From Roseivirga spongicola (GTDB lineage Bacteria > Bacteroidota > Bacteroidia > Cytophagales > Cyclobacteriaceae): a stretch of 64,000 nucleotides of DNA. Positions 17,007-25,274 of this stretch are shown in pieces. Below the pieces are notes generated by a model. The model did no database searches. It saw only the letters and a list, made by a program, of their open reading frames with translations, and was not told the origin of the DNA. The position numbers and the translations under genes are program-made. The stretch covers positions 1,054,001-1,118,000 of the forward strand of contig NZ_LRPC01000001.1 of the NCBI RefSeq assembly GCF_001592965.1. Reading direction: 5' to 3'. How positions within the stretch are numbered: position 1 is the stretch's first letter; every line of letters begins with the position of its first letter.

Positions 17007-18314
17007 ATGAATTGGCCAGACTTACTGAACGTATCGAAGAATCAAACTGCTGGTAAAGCCAGAACCTCTTTTGATCGTGATTATGACAGAATAATTTTCT
17101 CTCATCCTTTCAGAAAGCTACAAGATAAAACTCAGGTACATCCTTTGCCAGAACAGGATTTTGTCCACAATCGTTTGACGCATAGTTTGGAGGTAAGCAG
17201 TGTAGGCCGATCTTTAGGTCGCTTGGTTGGAGAGCAAGTGTTAGAAAGATCGGCAGGGCTTAAGAACCATCTGAATGCGCATGATTTCGGTGTGATAGTA
17301 GCTTCTGCTTCTTTAGCTCATGATATAGGCAACCCAGCTTTTGGCCATTCAGGAGAAGAGGCCATATCGGAGTATTTTATTACCAATAGCTCTTTATTAG
17401 AAAGCCGCTTCACGGAACAGCAATGGAACGATCTTGTGAAGTTTGAAGGCAATGCTCAAGGTTATAGGTTACTGAATAAGTCGGGCTATCAAGGATTAAG
17501 GTTAACTGAGCCTACTTTAGCTGCTTTTACTAAATATCCGAGACCTTCTAAGGTAGCAGATTCATTCAAGCCTAGAAGAAGCCAAAAGAAGTACGGATTC
17601 TATGCTTCAGAACAAGAGGTGTTCTCTCAGATGGCTTCGACCCTTAACCTAAAAGCATTATCTAATCACCAATGGGTAAGGCATCCATTAGCATTCTTGG
17701 TAGAGGCGGCAGACGATATTTGTTATCACGTTATAGATTTGGAAGATGGCTGCAACCTTGGCCTAGTGGCGCATGATGATACTGTAGAATTATATGCCGG
17801 AGTAATAGGTGACCGATTCGATAAAAAGAAGCTTAATAATATAAAGAGTAAGAATGAGCAGATTTCTATTCTGAGGGCTTTGGCAATTAATGAGCTAATA
17901 GAGCAAAGTGTAGCGCTCTTCTTAGATAATGAATCGGGAATTTTAGAGGGCGACTTTGATTATTCTTTAACCGATGTAATTAGTGCAAAAGACTATCTGG
18001 AAGAGATTAAAAAAGTTTCGGTTGAAAAAATCTACAGATGCAGAACGGTTCTCGAAATTGAGGCAGCTGGCTTTACGGTGATAGACGGTTTGCTCAAGGC
18101 TTTTGTGCCATCGGTAATTAGTGAGCAGCCCAGCCGTCATGATAAAATCAATTATCGCTTGCTACCAGAAGATGTTAAAACAGAAATAGGAACCACCGAA
18201 GACCTTTACCAAAAGATTCGGTCTTTGCTAGATTTTATTTCTGGCCTGACTGATTCTAGCGCCATGAACTTATACCGCAAGATTACAGGAATTTCTCTAC
18301 CAGGCAGAGCCTAG
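17007..18314 (+). CDS. dgt: Deoxyguanosinetriphosphate triphosphohydrolase (dGTPase, HD domain)
   Basis: This 435-residue enzyme of the HD hydrolase superfamily cleaves dGTP (and in many homologues other dNTPs) to the nucleoside and tripolyphosphate in the cytoplasm, adjusting dNTP pools. Visible metal-site motifs are HNRLTHS (His59), AHDIGNPAFGHSG (His105-Asp106) and the later ADDICYHVIDLEDG. The N-terminal RTSFDRDYDRIIFSHPFRKLQDKTQV segment is typical of the family, and the length is normal for non-enterobacterial dGTPases. It stands alone, divergent from susC. The promoter suggests a leaderless transcript. Which dNTPs are preferred cannot be read from sequence. Confidence 0.93.
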   Translation: MNWPDLLNVSKNQTAGKARTSFDRDYDRIIFSHPFRKLQDKTQVHPLPEQDFVHNRLTHSLEVSSVGRSLGRLVGEQVLERSAGLKNHLNAHDFGVIVASASLAHDIGNPAFGHSGEEAISEYFITNSSLLESRFTEQQWNDLVKFEGNAQGYRLLNKSGYQGLRLTEPTLAAFTKYPRPSKVADSFKPRRSQKKYGFYASEQEVFSQMASTLNLKALSNHQWVRHPLAFLVEAADDICYHVIDLEDGCNLGLVAHDDTVELYAGVIGDRFDKKKLNNIKSKNEQISILRALAINELIEQSVALFLDNESGILEGDFDYSLTDVISAKDYLEEIKKVSVEKIYRCRTVLEIEAAGFTVIDGLLKAFVPSVISEQPSRHDKINYRLLPEDVKTEIGTTEDLYQKIRSLLDFISGLTDSSAMNLYRKITGISLPGRA

Positions 18315-18367
18315 TTAGAACTGCTCGAATAACCCTGTTTCTAAATATGTTTCCAAAGGGAAAATAC

Positions 18368-18375
18368 TACCTTTG
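18368..18375 (+). promoter_or_regulatory. -7 promoter box of the MMPL exporter gene
   Basis: TACCTTTG is a perfect TAnnTTTG match. The expected transcription start falls near 18381, upstream of the ATG at 18391. This box covers an alternative TTG start at 18373, which argues against that start. A -33 TTG at proper distance is not obvious. Confidence 0.5.
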
Positions 18376-18390
18376 TGGTCTTGTTTAAAA

Positions 18391-20817
18391 ATGTGGTCTA
18401 AACTTCCTCATATTGTTCTGAAATACAGGTTCATACTGATTGTCTCTGTAGCCCTAGTTACAGCCTTTATGGGCTTTATGGCAAGAGATATTCAGCTCGC
18501 CTTTAATTTCAACACTGCTGTTCCGGATACAGATGAAACCTATATCTATTTTCAAGAATTTAAGGAGAAATTCGGTGAAGATGGAAACATCTTAGTGCTA
18601 GGTACTAAGGATAGTTCATTGTATGAGCTAGAAAACTTTAATGCCTACAAAAGGCTGGGAGAGAAAATCGCTGAATCAGAAGGCGTTACTAATGTAATCT
18701 CTTTAGCTAGTCTGCAGAACGTAGTGAAAAACACTGAAAATAGAAGCTTTGATCTAGAGCCTTTAATGCCAGATTATCCAGAGAGTCAGAATGAACTAGA
18801 CTCGCTGTTAGATAAGGCACTATCTCTCAAGTTTTACACTGGTCAGTTACTCAATCCTGAAAATGGTGCAACGCTTATCCTAATTAATATGGAGCGTGAA
18901 GTGCTAAACTCTGTAAACCGAAATTATTTGGTGGCAGATATTCAGGAAATGGGAGAGCAATTTACTGCCGAAACAGGAATTGAGCTGCATTATTCCGGAA
19001 TGCCATTCGTGAGAACGGTAATGCAAGCCAAAACTAGTAATGAGCTAAGGCTTTTCATTGTATTGTCTCTAGCCATTACTGCACTCATTTTATTCCTGTT
19101 CTTCAGGTCTTGGGTTTCTGTAGTAGTACCACTGATAGTAATTAGTGTGGTAGTTGTATGGGTGATGGGTTTTGTAGGCATCTTCAACTACAAAATCAAT
19201 GTGCTCACAGGCCTTATACCTTCAATCATAGTGGTAATAGGAATTCCGAATGCGGTATACCTTATTAATAAGTACCACCAAGAGTTTGTAAAACACAACA
19301 ACAAAGTAAAAGCCCTTAGCCGAACGGTTCGAAAAATTGGTTTGGTAACCTTTATTACCAATTTTACCACGGCCATTGGTTTTCTTGTATTGCTTACAAC
19401 AGATATTAAGATACTGAAGGAGTTTGGTATGGTAGCAGGTATTAACATACTGGCTACTTTTATAGTAAGCATTATCTTAATTCCTGGTATACTCAGCTAT
19501 TTACCTCCTCCAAAAGGTAGTCAGCTCAAACATTTAGAGTTCAAGATTGTAGGGAAGTTCTTAATGCTGCTAGATCTGTTGGTGCACCGACATCGATACA
19601 GGGTTTTTGCGGCAACTGCGGTTATCATTACTGTAGCTATAATTGGGGTTACCAAACTGTACTCTGTAGCTTACATGGTAGACGATATTCCAGAGAAGTC
19701 TACACTAAAGCAAGATTTGTACTTCTTTGAAGACAATTTTAGTGGTGTAATGCCGCTAGAGATCATTATTGATTTTGGAAAGCCTAAGTCTACTTTAAAC
19801 GCCAGAAATTTAAGAAGTGTGGATAGGCTAGAAACAGCATTAGAGCCGCTGGAAAATGTATCTTCTCCTATCTCTATAGTATCTTTTGCCAAAGCTGTTC
19901 GTCAAGCATTTTATAATGGAAACGAACGGTTTTATGGCCTGCCAAGCCCTAGCGATAGAAACGTTATTCTGTCATATCTGAGTAATCAGGGAGACAATGC
20001 CAACTTCCTCAATTCTTTTGTAGACAGTACGGGGCAAGTTATGAGGGTTTCTCTAAAAATTGCAGATATGGGGTCTATCAAAATGGACTCTATTATCAAT
20101 AATGTAATTGAGCCAGAGATAAAGAAAGTGTTTGACGATGATGAGGTAGAAACAGCAGTGACAGGATCTACCTTACTATTTGTAAAGGGTAATAAGTTCT
20201 TAATAGAAAACCTGCGTTTTAGTTTGCTGTTGGCATTTGCCATCATAGCAGTAATTATGGCCATTCTATTTGCCAACGTAAGAATGATCATCATTTCGCT
20301 TATACCGAACTTTATTCCACTAATTATGACAGCCGGAATAATGGGCTACTTTGGTATTCCTCTTAAACCGAGTACGGCACTCATCTTTAGCATTGCATTT
20401 GGTATTTCTGTAGATGATTCCATCCACTTTTTGGCTAAATACAGGCAAGAGCTTTTTGCTAAGAAGTTTTTTGTGCCTATTGCTATAAGCAATAGTATTA
20501 AAGAAACAGGGTCTAGCATGCTCTATACCTCTGTAATTCTGTTTTTTGGCTTTGTAATCTTCGTTTTCTCAGATTTTGGAGGAACCGTAGCACTTGGCCT
20601 TTTAACCTCGTTAACACTTTTCTTTGCCATGCTTACCAACCTTACTTTGCTCCCAGCATTGCTAATGGTTTTCGATAGCGGTAAAAGAAATCAGAATTTC
20701 CATCCACTTATTGAGCACTACGAGTTCTATATAGAGGATGAAGATGAAGAAATAGACACACAGAATTTATTGATCAAAGAGAACGATCCATTCGTAGGAA
20801 CAACGGACAAAGAATAA
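18391..20817 (+). CDS. RND-superfamily (MMPL/HAE-3-type) membrane exporter
   Basis: This 808-residue integral membrane protein has the duplicated RND layout. Each half is one membrane helix (first near residues 12-30), a large periplasmic domain, and a block of about five helices. The first block begins around FIVLSLAITALILFLFF and the second around LLLAFAIIAVIMAILFA. The second half carries GISVDDSIHFLAKYRQ, typical of the MMPL/patched group, matched in the first half by GIPNAVYLINKYHQE. Members use the proton gradient to move lipids, hopanoids or other hydrophobic compounds; the substrate here is unknown. The C-terminal tail is acidic and cytoplasmic. ATG 18391 is preferred over TTG 18373. 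The gene is followed 23 bases later by ileS. Confidence 0.88.
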   Translation: MWSKLPHIVLKYRFILIVSVALVTAFMGFMARDIQLAFNFNTAVPDTDETYIYFQEFKEKFGEDGNILVLGTKDSSLYELENFNAYKRLGEKIAESEGVTNVISLASLQNVVKNTENRSFDLEPLMPDYPESQNELDSLLDKALSLKFYTGQLLNPENGATLILINMEREVLNSVNRNYLVADIQEMGEQFTAETGIELHYSGMPFVRTVMQAKTSNELRLFIVLSLAITALILFLFFRSWVSVVVPLIVISVVVVWVMGFVGIFNYKINVLTGLIPSIIVVIGIPNAVYLINKYHQEFVKHNNKVKALSRTVRKIGLVTFITNFTTAIGFLVLLTTDIKILKEFGMVAGINILATFIVSIILIPGILSYLPPPKGSQLKHLEFKIVGKFLMLLDLLVHRHRYRVFAATAVIITVAIIGVTKLYSVAYMVDDIPEKSTLKQDLYFFEDNFSGVMPLEIIIDFGKPKSTLNARNLRSVDRLETALEPLENVSSPISIVSFAKAVRQAFYNGNERFYGLPSPSDRNVILSYLSNQGDNANFLNSFVDSTGQVMRVSLKIADMGSIKMDSIINNVIEPEIKKVFDDDEVETAVTGSTLLFVKGNKFLIENLRFSLLLAFAIIAVIMAILFANVRMIIISLIPNFIPLIMTAGIMGYFGIPLKPSTALIFSIAFGISVDDSIHFLAKYRQELFAKKFFVPIAISNSIKETGSSMLYTSVILFFGFVIFVFSDFGGTVALGLLTSLTLFFAMLTNLTLLPALLMVFDSGKRNQNFHPLIEHYEFYIEDEDEEIDTQNLLIKENDPFVGTTDKE

Positions 20818-20840
20818 TTCAAACTGAAAAAGGAGTAGGT

Positions 20841-23800
20841 GTGAAGAAGTACACAGAATATAAGCAGCCGGAATTCGCCAAGGTAGGCGAAGACATACTT
20901 GAGTTTTGGAAGGCGAATAACATCTTCGAGAAATCTGTAAGTGAAAAGGAGGGAAATCCTTCATTTACATTCTTTGAAGGGCCTCCTTCTGCCAACGGAA
21001 CTCCCGGTATTCACCACGTTATGGCGCGTACGGTGAAAGATATTTTCTGTCGATATAAGACTCAAAAAGGCTTTCAGGTTAAGAGAAAAGGCGGTTGGGA
21101 TACTCACGGCCTTCCTGTAGAGCTTCAGGTCGAAAAAGAATTAGGCATTAAAAAAGACGATATCGGTAAAAAGGTATCGGTAGAAGAATACAACCAAAAG
21201 TGTCGAGAAACGGTAATGCGTTTCAAAGATCAGTGGGATGATCTGACTGAGAAAATGGGATACTGGGTAGACCTTGACAATCCGTACATCACTTTTGAAA
21301 AAGACTATATTGAAACGCTTTGGAGCTTACTGAAGCGTCTTTATGATAAGAACCTTCTCTATAAAGGTTACACCATTCAGCCGTATTCTCCTGCGGCAGG
21401 TACTGGTTTAAGCTCTCACGAGTTGAACCAACCAGGAACTTATCAGGACGTGAAGGATACGACTATCACGGCCATGTTCAAGAAAGAAGGTAGCGAAAAC
21501 GACTATTTCCTAGCTTGGACAACCACTCCTTGGACTTTGGCTGCCAACAATGGTTTGGCTGTTGGTGCAGGCATTACCTATGTTAAGGTGAAAACCTTCA
21601 ACCAGTATACCTTCGAGCCAATTAATGTCATATTAGCGAAGGATCGGGTAAACGCATATTTCAATCAAAAGGCGAAAGATCTTAAGCTAGAAGATTACAA
21701 AGCTGGCGACAAACTGATTCCGTTTGAGATTGTAGAAGAATACAAAGGCAAAGACCTAGCTGGAACAGATTACGAGCAATTGTTGCCGTACGTGAAGGCG
21801 GCTAAACCTGCTTTTACTGTAGTGGTAGGGGATTTTGTAACTACCGAAGACGGTACCGGAATTGTACACATCTCTCGCACTTTCGGTGCAGACGATTACC
21901 GTGTTTCCGTACAGAATAACATGCCTGGCATCTTTGTAAAGGATGAAGAAGGCAAGGATGTGCCGATTGTAAACAAGCAAGGTAAATACGTGGATGAGAT
22001 CACGGACTTTGCTGGCATGTACGTTAAGAATGAATACTATTCTGAAGAAGAGCGTCCTGAAAAATCGCTTGACGTACAGATTTCGATCAAGCTGAAGGAA
22101 GAGAACAGGGCTTTCAAGGTAGAAAAATACGAACACAGCTACCCCCACTGTTGGAGAACAGATAAGCCAATTCTTTACTATCCTTTAGACTCTTGGTTTA
22201 TCAAAACTACAGAGTATAAAGACAAACTGGTTGAGCTGAATAAAACCATTAACTGGAAACCTGCCTCTACTGGTGAAGGCCGATTTGGTAACTGGTTAGA
22301 AAACCTAGTTGACTGGAACCTTAGCCGTTCGCGTTACTGGGGTACACCGCTACCAATTTGGGTTTCTGAAGATAAATCTGAGCAAAAGTGTATTGGCTCA
22401 ATTGCGGAGTTGAAAGAGGAAGTTCAGAAGTCTATAGACGCTGGCTTTATGAGTGAGCAGATTGGAGATGATTTCGATTTGCACAGACCTTACGTAGACG
22501 ACATTGTCTTGACCAGTGATTCTGGCCAGAAGATGTTCCGTGAGCCAGACTTAATTGACGTTTGGTTCGATTCTGGCGCCATGCCGTATGCCCAGTGGCA
22601 CTACCCATTTGAGAATGGCGATATCTTCGAAAAGAACTTCCCTGCAGATTTTATTGCTGAAGGAGTAGACCAAACCCGTGGTTGGTTCTTTACGCTGCAT
22701 GCTTTGGCAGTAATGCTACATGAAGATGTGGCATTCAAGAATGTAATTGCGAATGGTCTAGTACTAGACAAGAACGGAAACAAAATGTCTAAGCGATTAG
22801 GCAATGCGGTAGATCCGTTCAAAACCATAGGTCAGTATGGGCCAGATGCCACACGTTGGTATATGATTTCCAACGCTAACCCTTGGGATAACCTGAAATT
22901 TAATATTGAAGGAGTTGGTGAAGTACAGAGAAGGTTCTTCGGTACACTTCATAATACCTATAACTTCTTCGCGCTATACGCCAATTTAGATGGTTTTAGG
23001 TTTGAAGATGCTCCAATTGCATTGGATAAGAGACCTGAGAGTGATCGCTGGATTCTTTCTAGACTGAACTCTCTAATTAAAGAGGTTGACGCTTCTTATG
23101 ATGCTTATGAGCCAACGAGGGCTTCAAGAGCCATCATGGATTTTGTTACTGATGAATTAAGTAACTGGTATGTTCGTTTGAACAGGAAACGTTTCTGGAA
23201 GGGCGAATACAATGAAGATAAAAAAGCTGCTTATCAAACGCTTTATACATGCTTAATCACCATTGCTAAGTTAGGTGCACCGGTTGCTCCTTTCTATATG
23301 GAGAAGCTGTATCAGGATTTGAATGCTGTTAGTGGATTAGATGCTCAAGAATCTATCCACCTCACCGATTTCCCAGTTGCAGACGATGGCTGTATTAACT
23401 TGGAATTAGAAGCGCAAATGAGGTTGGCTCAAACCATTTCTTCGCTTACTCACTCGTTGAGAAAGAAAGAAAAGCTGAAAGTACGTCAACCATTGAGCAG
23501 AATTATGATTCCTGTGCTAGACAAGGCCACAAGACATAATGTTGAGCATGTTCAAGAGCTGATTAAGTCTGAAGTTAACGTGAAGTCTGTTGAGTTTCTT
23601 GACGATGAAAGCGGCATTCTTGTGAAAAGCGTAAAGCCGAACTTCCGATCTATTGGTCAGAAGTTTGGGCCGAAAGTGAAGCTTGTGGCTGCTGCTATCA
23701 ACTCTTGGGGAAAAGACGAAATTGCCGCTATTGAATCTCAAGGTACGTTTGAGCTAGACTTAGATGGAGAAAGGGTTTCTCTCGTACTAGAGGATGTTGA

Positions 23801-24146
23801 GATTAGCAGTCAGGATATTCCAGGCTGGTCTGTGGCCTCTGAAGGAAAAACCACTGTTGCCCTAGATATTACACTTACCGATGAGCTTCAAATGGAAGGC
23901 TTGGCCAGAGACTTGGTGAATCGTGTGCAAAACATGAGAAAAGACATGGGGCTAGAGGTTCAAGACAAAATTGATATTAGAATTAATATAGGTGATGACT
24001 TTGTAGAAAAGTCAGTTGAAGCCAATAGAGAATACATTTGTACAGAAACGCAGGCCTTGTCACTAGAACTGACAGATAGCCTGAATGCGCCACAAGAAGT
24101 GGAAATTGATGAGAGAACCTTAGCGGTAGAGATTCAGGCAAGATAG
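20841..24146 (+). CDS. ileS: Isoleucyl-tRNA synthetase, type 2, with GXHH signature
   Basis: This 1101-residue enzyme charges tRNA-Ile with isoleucine in the cytoplasm. It starts with GTG after a purine-rich AAAGGAGT. The Rossmann fold signatures are present: the HIGH region reads PGIHHVMA (residues 55-62) and the KMSKR loop reads GNKMSKRLGNAVDPF (about residue 648). The editing domain lies between (LAWTTTPWTLAANNGLAV, then GTGIVHISRTFGADDYRV), and an anticodon-binding and C-terminal extension follow (ELSNWYVRLNRKRFWKG). The length, well above the roughly 940 residues of E. coli IleRS, is that of the eukaryote-like type 2. The odd feature is that positions one and three of the HXGH motif are swapped to GXHH; this form has been described in some IleRS2 enzymes as linked to very high mupirocin resistance. 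lspA follows after 7 bases. Confidence 0.97.
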   Translation: MKKYTEYKQPEFAKVGEDILEFWKANNIFEKSVSEKEGNPSFTFFEGPPSANGTPGIHHVMARTVKDIFCRYKTQKGFQVKRKGGWDTHGLPVELQVEKELGIKKDDIGKKVSVEEYNQKCRETVMRFKDQWDDLTEKMGYWVDLDNPYITFEKDYIETLWSLLKRLYDKNLLYKGYTIQPYSPAAGTGLSSHELNQPGTYQDVKDTTITAMFKKEGSENDYFLAWTTTPWTLAANNGLAVGAGITYVKVKTFNQYTFEPINVILAKDRVNAYFNQKAKDLKLEDYKAGDKLIPFEIVEEYKGKDLAGTDYEQLLPYVKAAKPAFTVVVGDFVTTEDGTGIVHISRTFGADDYRVSVQNNMPGIFVKDEEGKDVPIVNKQGKYVDEITDFAGMYVKNEYYSEEERPEKSLDVQISIKLKEENRAFKVEKYEHSYPHCWRTDKPILYYPLDSWFIKTTEYKDKLVELNKTINWKPASTGEGRFGNWLENLVDWNLSRSRYWGTPLPIWVSEDKSEQKCIGSIAELKEEVQKSIDAGFMSEQIGDDFDLHRPYVDDIVLTSDSGQKMFREPDLIDVWFDSGAMPYAQWHYPFENGDIFEKNFPADFIAEGVDQTRGWFFTLHALAVMLHEDVAFKNVIANGLVLDKNGNKMSKRLGNAVDPFKTIGQYGPDATRWYMISNANPWDNLKFNIEGVGEVQRRFFGTLHNTYNFFALYANLDGFRFEDAPIALDKRPESDRWILSRLNSLIKEVDASYDAYEPTRASRAIMDFVTDELSNWYVRLNRKRFWKGEYNEDKKAAYQTLYTCLITIAKLGAPVAPFYMEKLYQDLNAVSGLDAQESIHLTDFPVADDGCINLELEAQMRLAQTISSLTHSLRKKEKLKVRQPLSRIMIPVLDKATRHNVEHVQELIKSEVNVKSVEFLDDESGILVKSVKPNFRSIGQKFGPKVKLVAAAINSWGKDEIAAIESQGTFELDLDGERVSLVLEDVEISSQDIPGWSVASEGKTTVALDITLTDELQMEGLARDLVNRVQNMRKDMGLEVQDKIDIRINIGDDFVEKSVEANREYICTETQALSLELTDSLNAPQEVEIDERTLAVEIQAR

Positions 24147-24153
24147 TCTCATT

Positions 24154-24741
24154 TTGCGGTATCGTAAGTTCTTTCTTCTTACACTAATCATCGTAATTAT
24201 CGATCAGGCAGTTAAACTGCTTGTTCATTTCAATATGACCATGGGCCCAGCAGGAGAAATTACCCTGCTGGGCGATTGGTTTAAGCTCCACTACATTTTG
24301 AATAAAGGAATGGCTTTCGGTATGAGTTTTGGCTCAGACTATGGCAAGTTATTCCTAACACTTTTTAGGCTATTAGCAATAGGCGCGCTGGCTTACTTGT
24401 TAACTTTTTTAGTTAAGAAGAATTACTCACAGGCGCTAGCTTGGTGTATAGCGCTTATTATTGGAGGAGCTGTTGGCAATTTGGTAGATAGTATTTTCTA
24501 TGGACAGTGGTTAGACAATGCACCTTATAGTAGTGTAACCCCATGGTTCCATGGTCAGGTAATAGATATGATTTACCTAGACTTATGGGAAGGTAATCTA
24601 CCGCATTGGTTGCCGCTTATAGGCGGTGATAAAGTTGCCCTTTTGCCAATCTTTAACCTGGCCGATGTGGCAATCTTTATAGGAGTATTAACCATCCTCA
24701 TTAGGCAAAAATCGTTTATAAATTATCAGAAAGTAAAGTAA
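24154..24741 (+). CDS. lspA: Lipoprotein signal peptidase (signal peptidase II)
   Basis: This 195-residue inner-membrane aspartyl protease removes the signal peptide from prolipoproteins after diacylglyceryl transfer. The two catalytic aspartates are in GGAVGNLVDSIFYG (Asp112) and FNLADVAIFIG (Asp171), and NKGMAFGMSFG marks the conserved NxGxAFG motif. Four membrane helices are predicted. The loop between helices 3 and 4 (DLWEGNLPHWLPLIGG) is longer than in E. coli, common in Bacteroidota. It starts with TTG only 7 bases after ileS; no ATG would keep the first helix. The many lipoproteins in this window (susD, the propellers, gldK, porW) are its expected clients. Confidence 0.95.
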   Translation: MRYRKFFLLTLIIVIIDQAVKLLVHFNMTMGPAGEITLLGDWFKLHYILNKGMAFGMSFGSDYGKLFLTLFRLLAIGALAYLLTFLVKKNYSQALAWCIALIIGGAVGNLVDSIFYGQWLDNAPYSSVTPWFHGQVIDMIYLDLWEGNLPHWLPLIGGDKVALLPIFNLADVAIFIGVLTILIRQKSFINYQKVK

Positions 24742-24778
24742 AGTTTACTCAATTATTTCAATGTTAATCAAATATTAC

Positions 24779-24809
24779 TTGAATGTTAATAACAAGTAAT
24801 GTTAGTTTG
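24779..24809 (+). promoter_or_regulatory. Promoter of the small membrane protein gene
   Basis: TTG at 24779-24781, a 20-base spacer and TTAGTTTG at 24802-24809 (7 of 8 matches to TAnnTTTG). The predicted transcription start near 24815 lies between two possible ATG codons (24798 region out of frame, in-frame 24783), so only the ATG at 24828 can be used from this promoter. Confidence 0.5.
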
Positions 24810-24827
24810 CGTTTTATTAGCATAGTG

Positions 24828-25181
24828 ATGAAGACGCAAATGAAGATAGAAGAGAGAATAAATGAGTTAAAGTGGAAGTCACTTTCCCCATACTATAGAT
24901 TGGTTTTGAAGAAGGAAGACGTTTTAAGCAATAAGTTCAAGTCGAAAGAGAAGAAGCGAGAACTTACTTATTACATCAAAACTAACGGATTTCTCTTGTT
25001 CTTGCTTTCTACCATTATTCTTTATGTTCTCTTTTTTGCAGAAGCAAATACTGAATTCTTACTGTTCTTATTTTTGGCGGTTGCCATTTTTGTAGCGCAG
25101 AGGATTGAGCTTGTTCAGCGCTTGTCTAATCTCAACGAGGCGAAGTTCTTAAAGAAACTACTAGAAGACTTTAAGGAATAA
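24828..25181 (+). CDS. Small two-helix membrane protein of unknown function
   Basis: From ATG 24828 this is a 117-residue protein; an in-frame ATG at 24783 lies upstream of the predicted transcription start and would add an unlikely leader. The N-terminal half is soluble and lysine/glutamate-rich (KSLSPYYRLVLKKEDVLS). Two hydrophobic segments follow (about residues 53-69 and 72-89, GFLLFLLSTIILYVLFF then FLLFLFLAVAIFVAQRI), then a short charged tail. I recognise no family. It stands between lspA and an M16 peptidase with its own promoter-like sequence, so it is probably a single-gene unit. Confidence 0.65.
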   Translation: MKTQMKIEERINELKWKSLSPYYRLVLKKEDVLSNKFKSKEKKRELTYYIKTNGFLLFLLSTIILYVLFFAEANTEFLLFLFLAVAIFVAQRIELVQRLSNLNEAKFLKKLLEDFKE

Positions 25182-25232
25182 TTTTTTCATAATTGTTAAT
25201 TAAAGTCAAATTTTTTCATGTTTAATGAATAT

Positions 25233-25268
25233 AGTGTATATTAACTAACTCACTAGTTAGTAAACACT
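25233..25268. promoter_or_regulatory. Imperfect dyad ahead of the M16 protease gene
   Basis: AGTGT...ACTAACT-CACT-AGTTAGT...ACACT: an inner 7-base inverted repeat (25244-25250 with 25255-25261) nested in an outer 5-base one (25233-25237 with 25264-25268). It ends 6 bases before the ATG at 25275. It could be a repressor site or an RNA hairpin masking the translation start. Confidence 0.4.
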
Positions 25269-25274
25269 GTTTCA

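Noticed and set aside
18373-18390. TTG start for the MMPL exporter at 18373
   Set aside because: The codon lies within the TACCTTTG promoter box, so it would not be transcribed from it; ATG 18391 is used.
21756-22148. 130-codon open frame opposite ileS
   Set aside because: ileS is intact and highly conserved here; the antisense frame shows no recognisable protein features.
24783-24827. Longer start for the small membrane protein
   Set aside because: It precedes the transcription start predicted from TTG-N20-TTAGTTTG.
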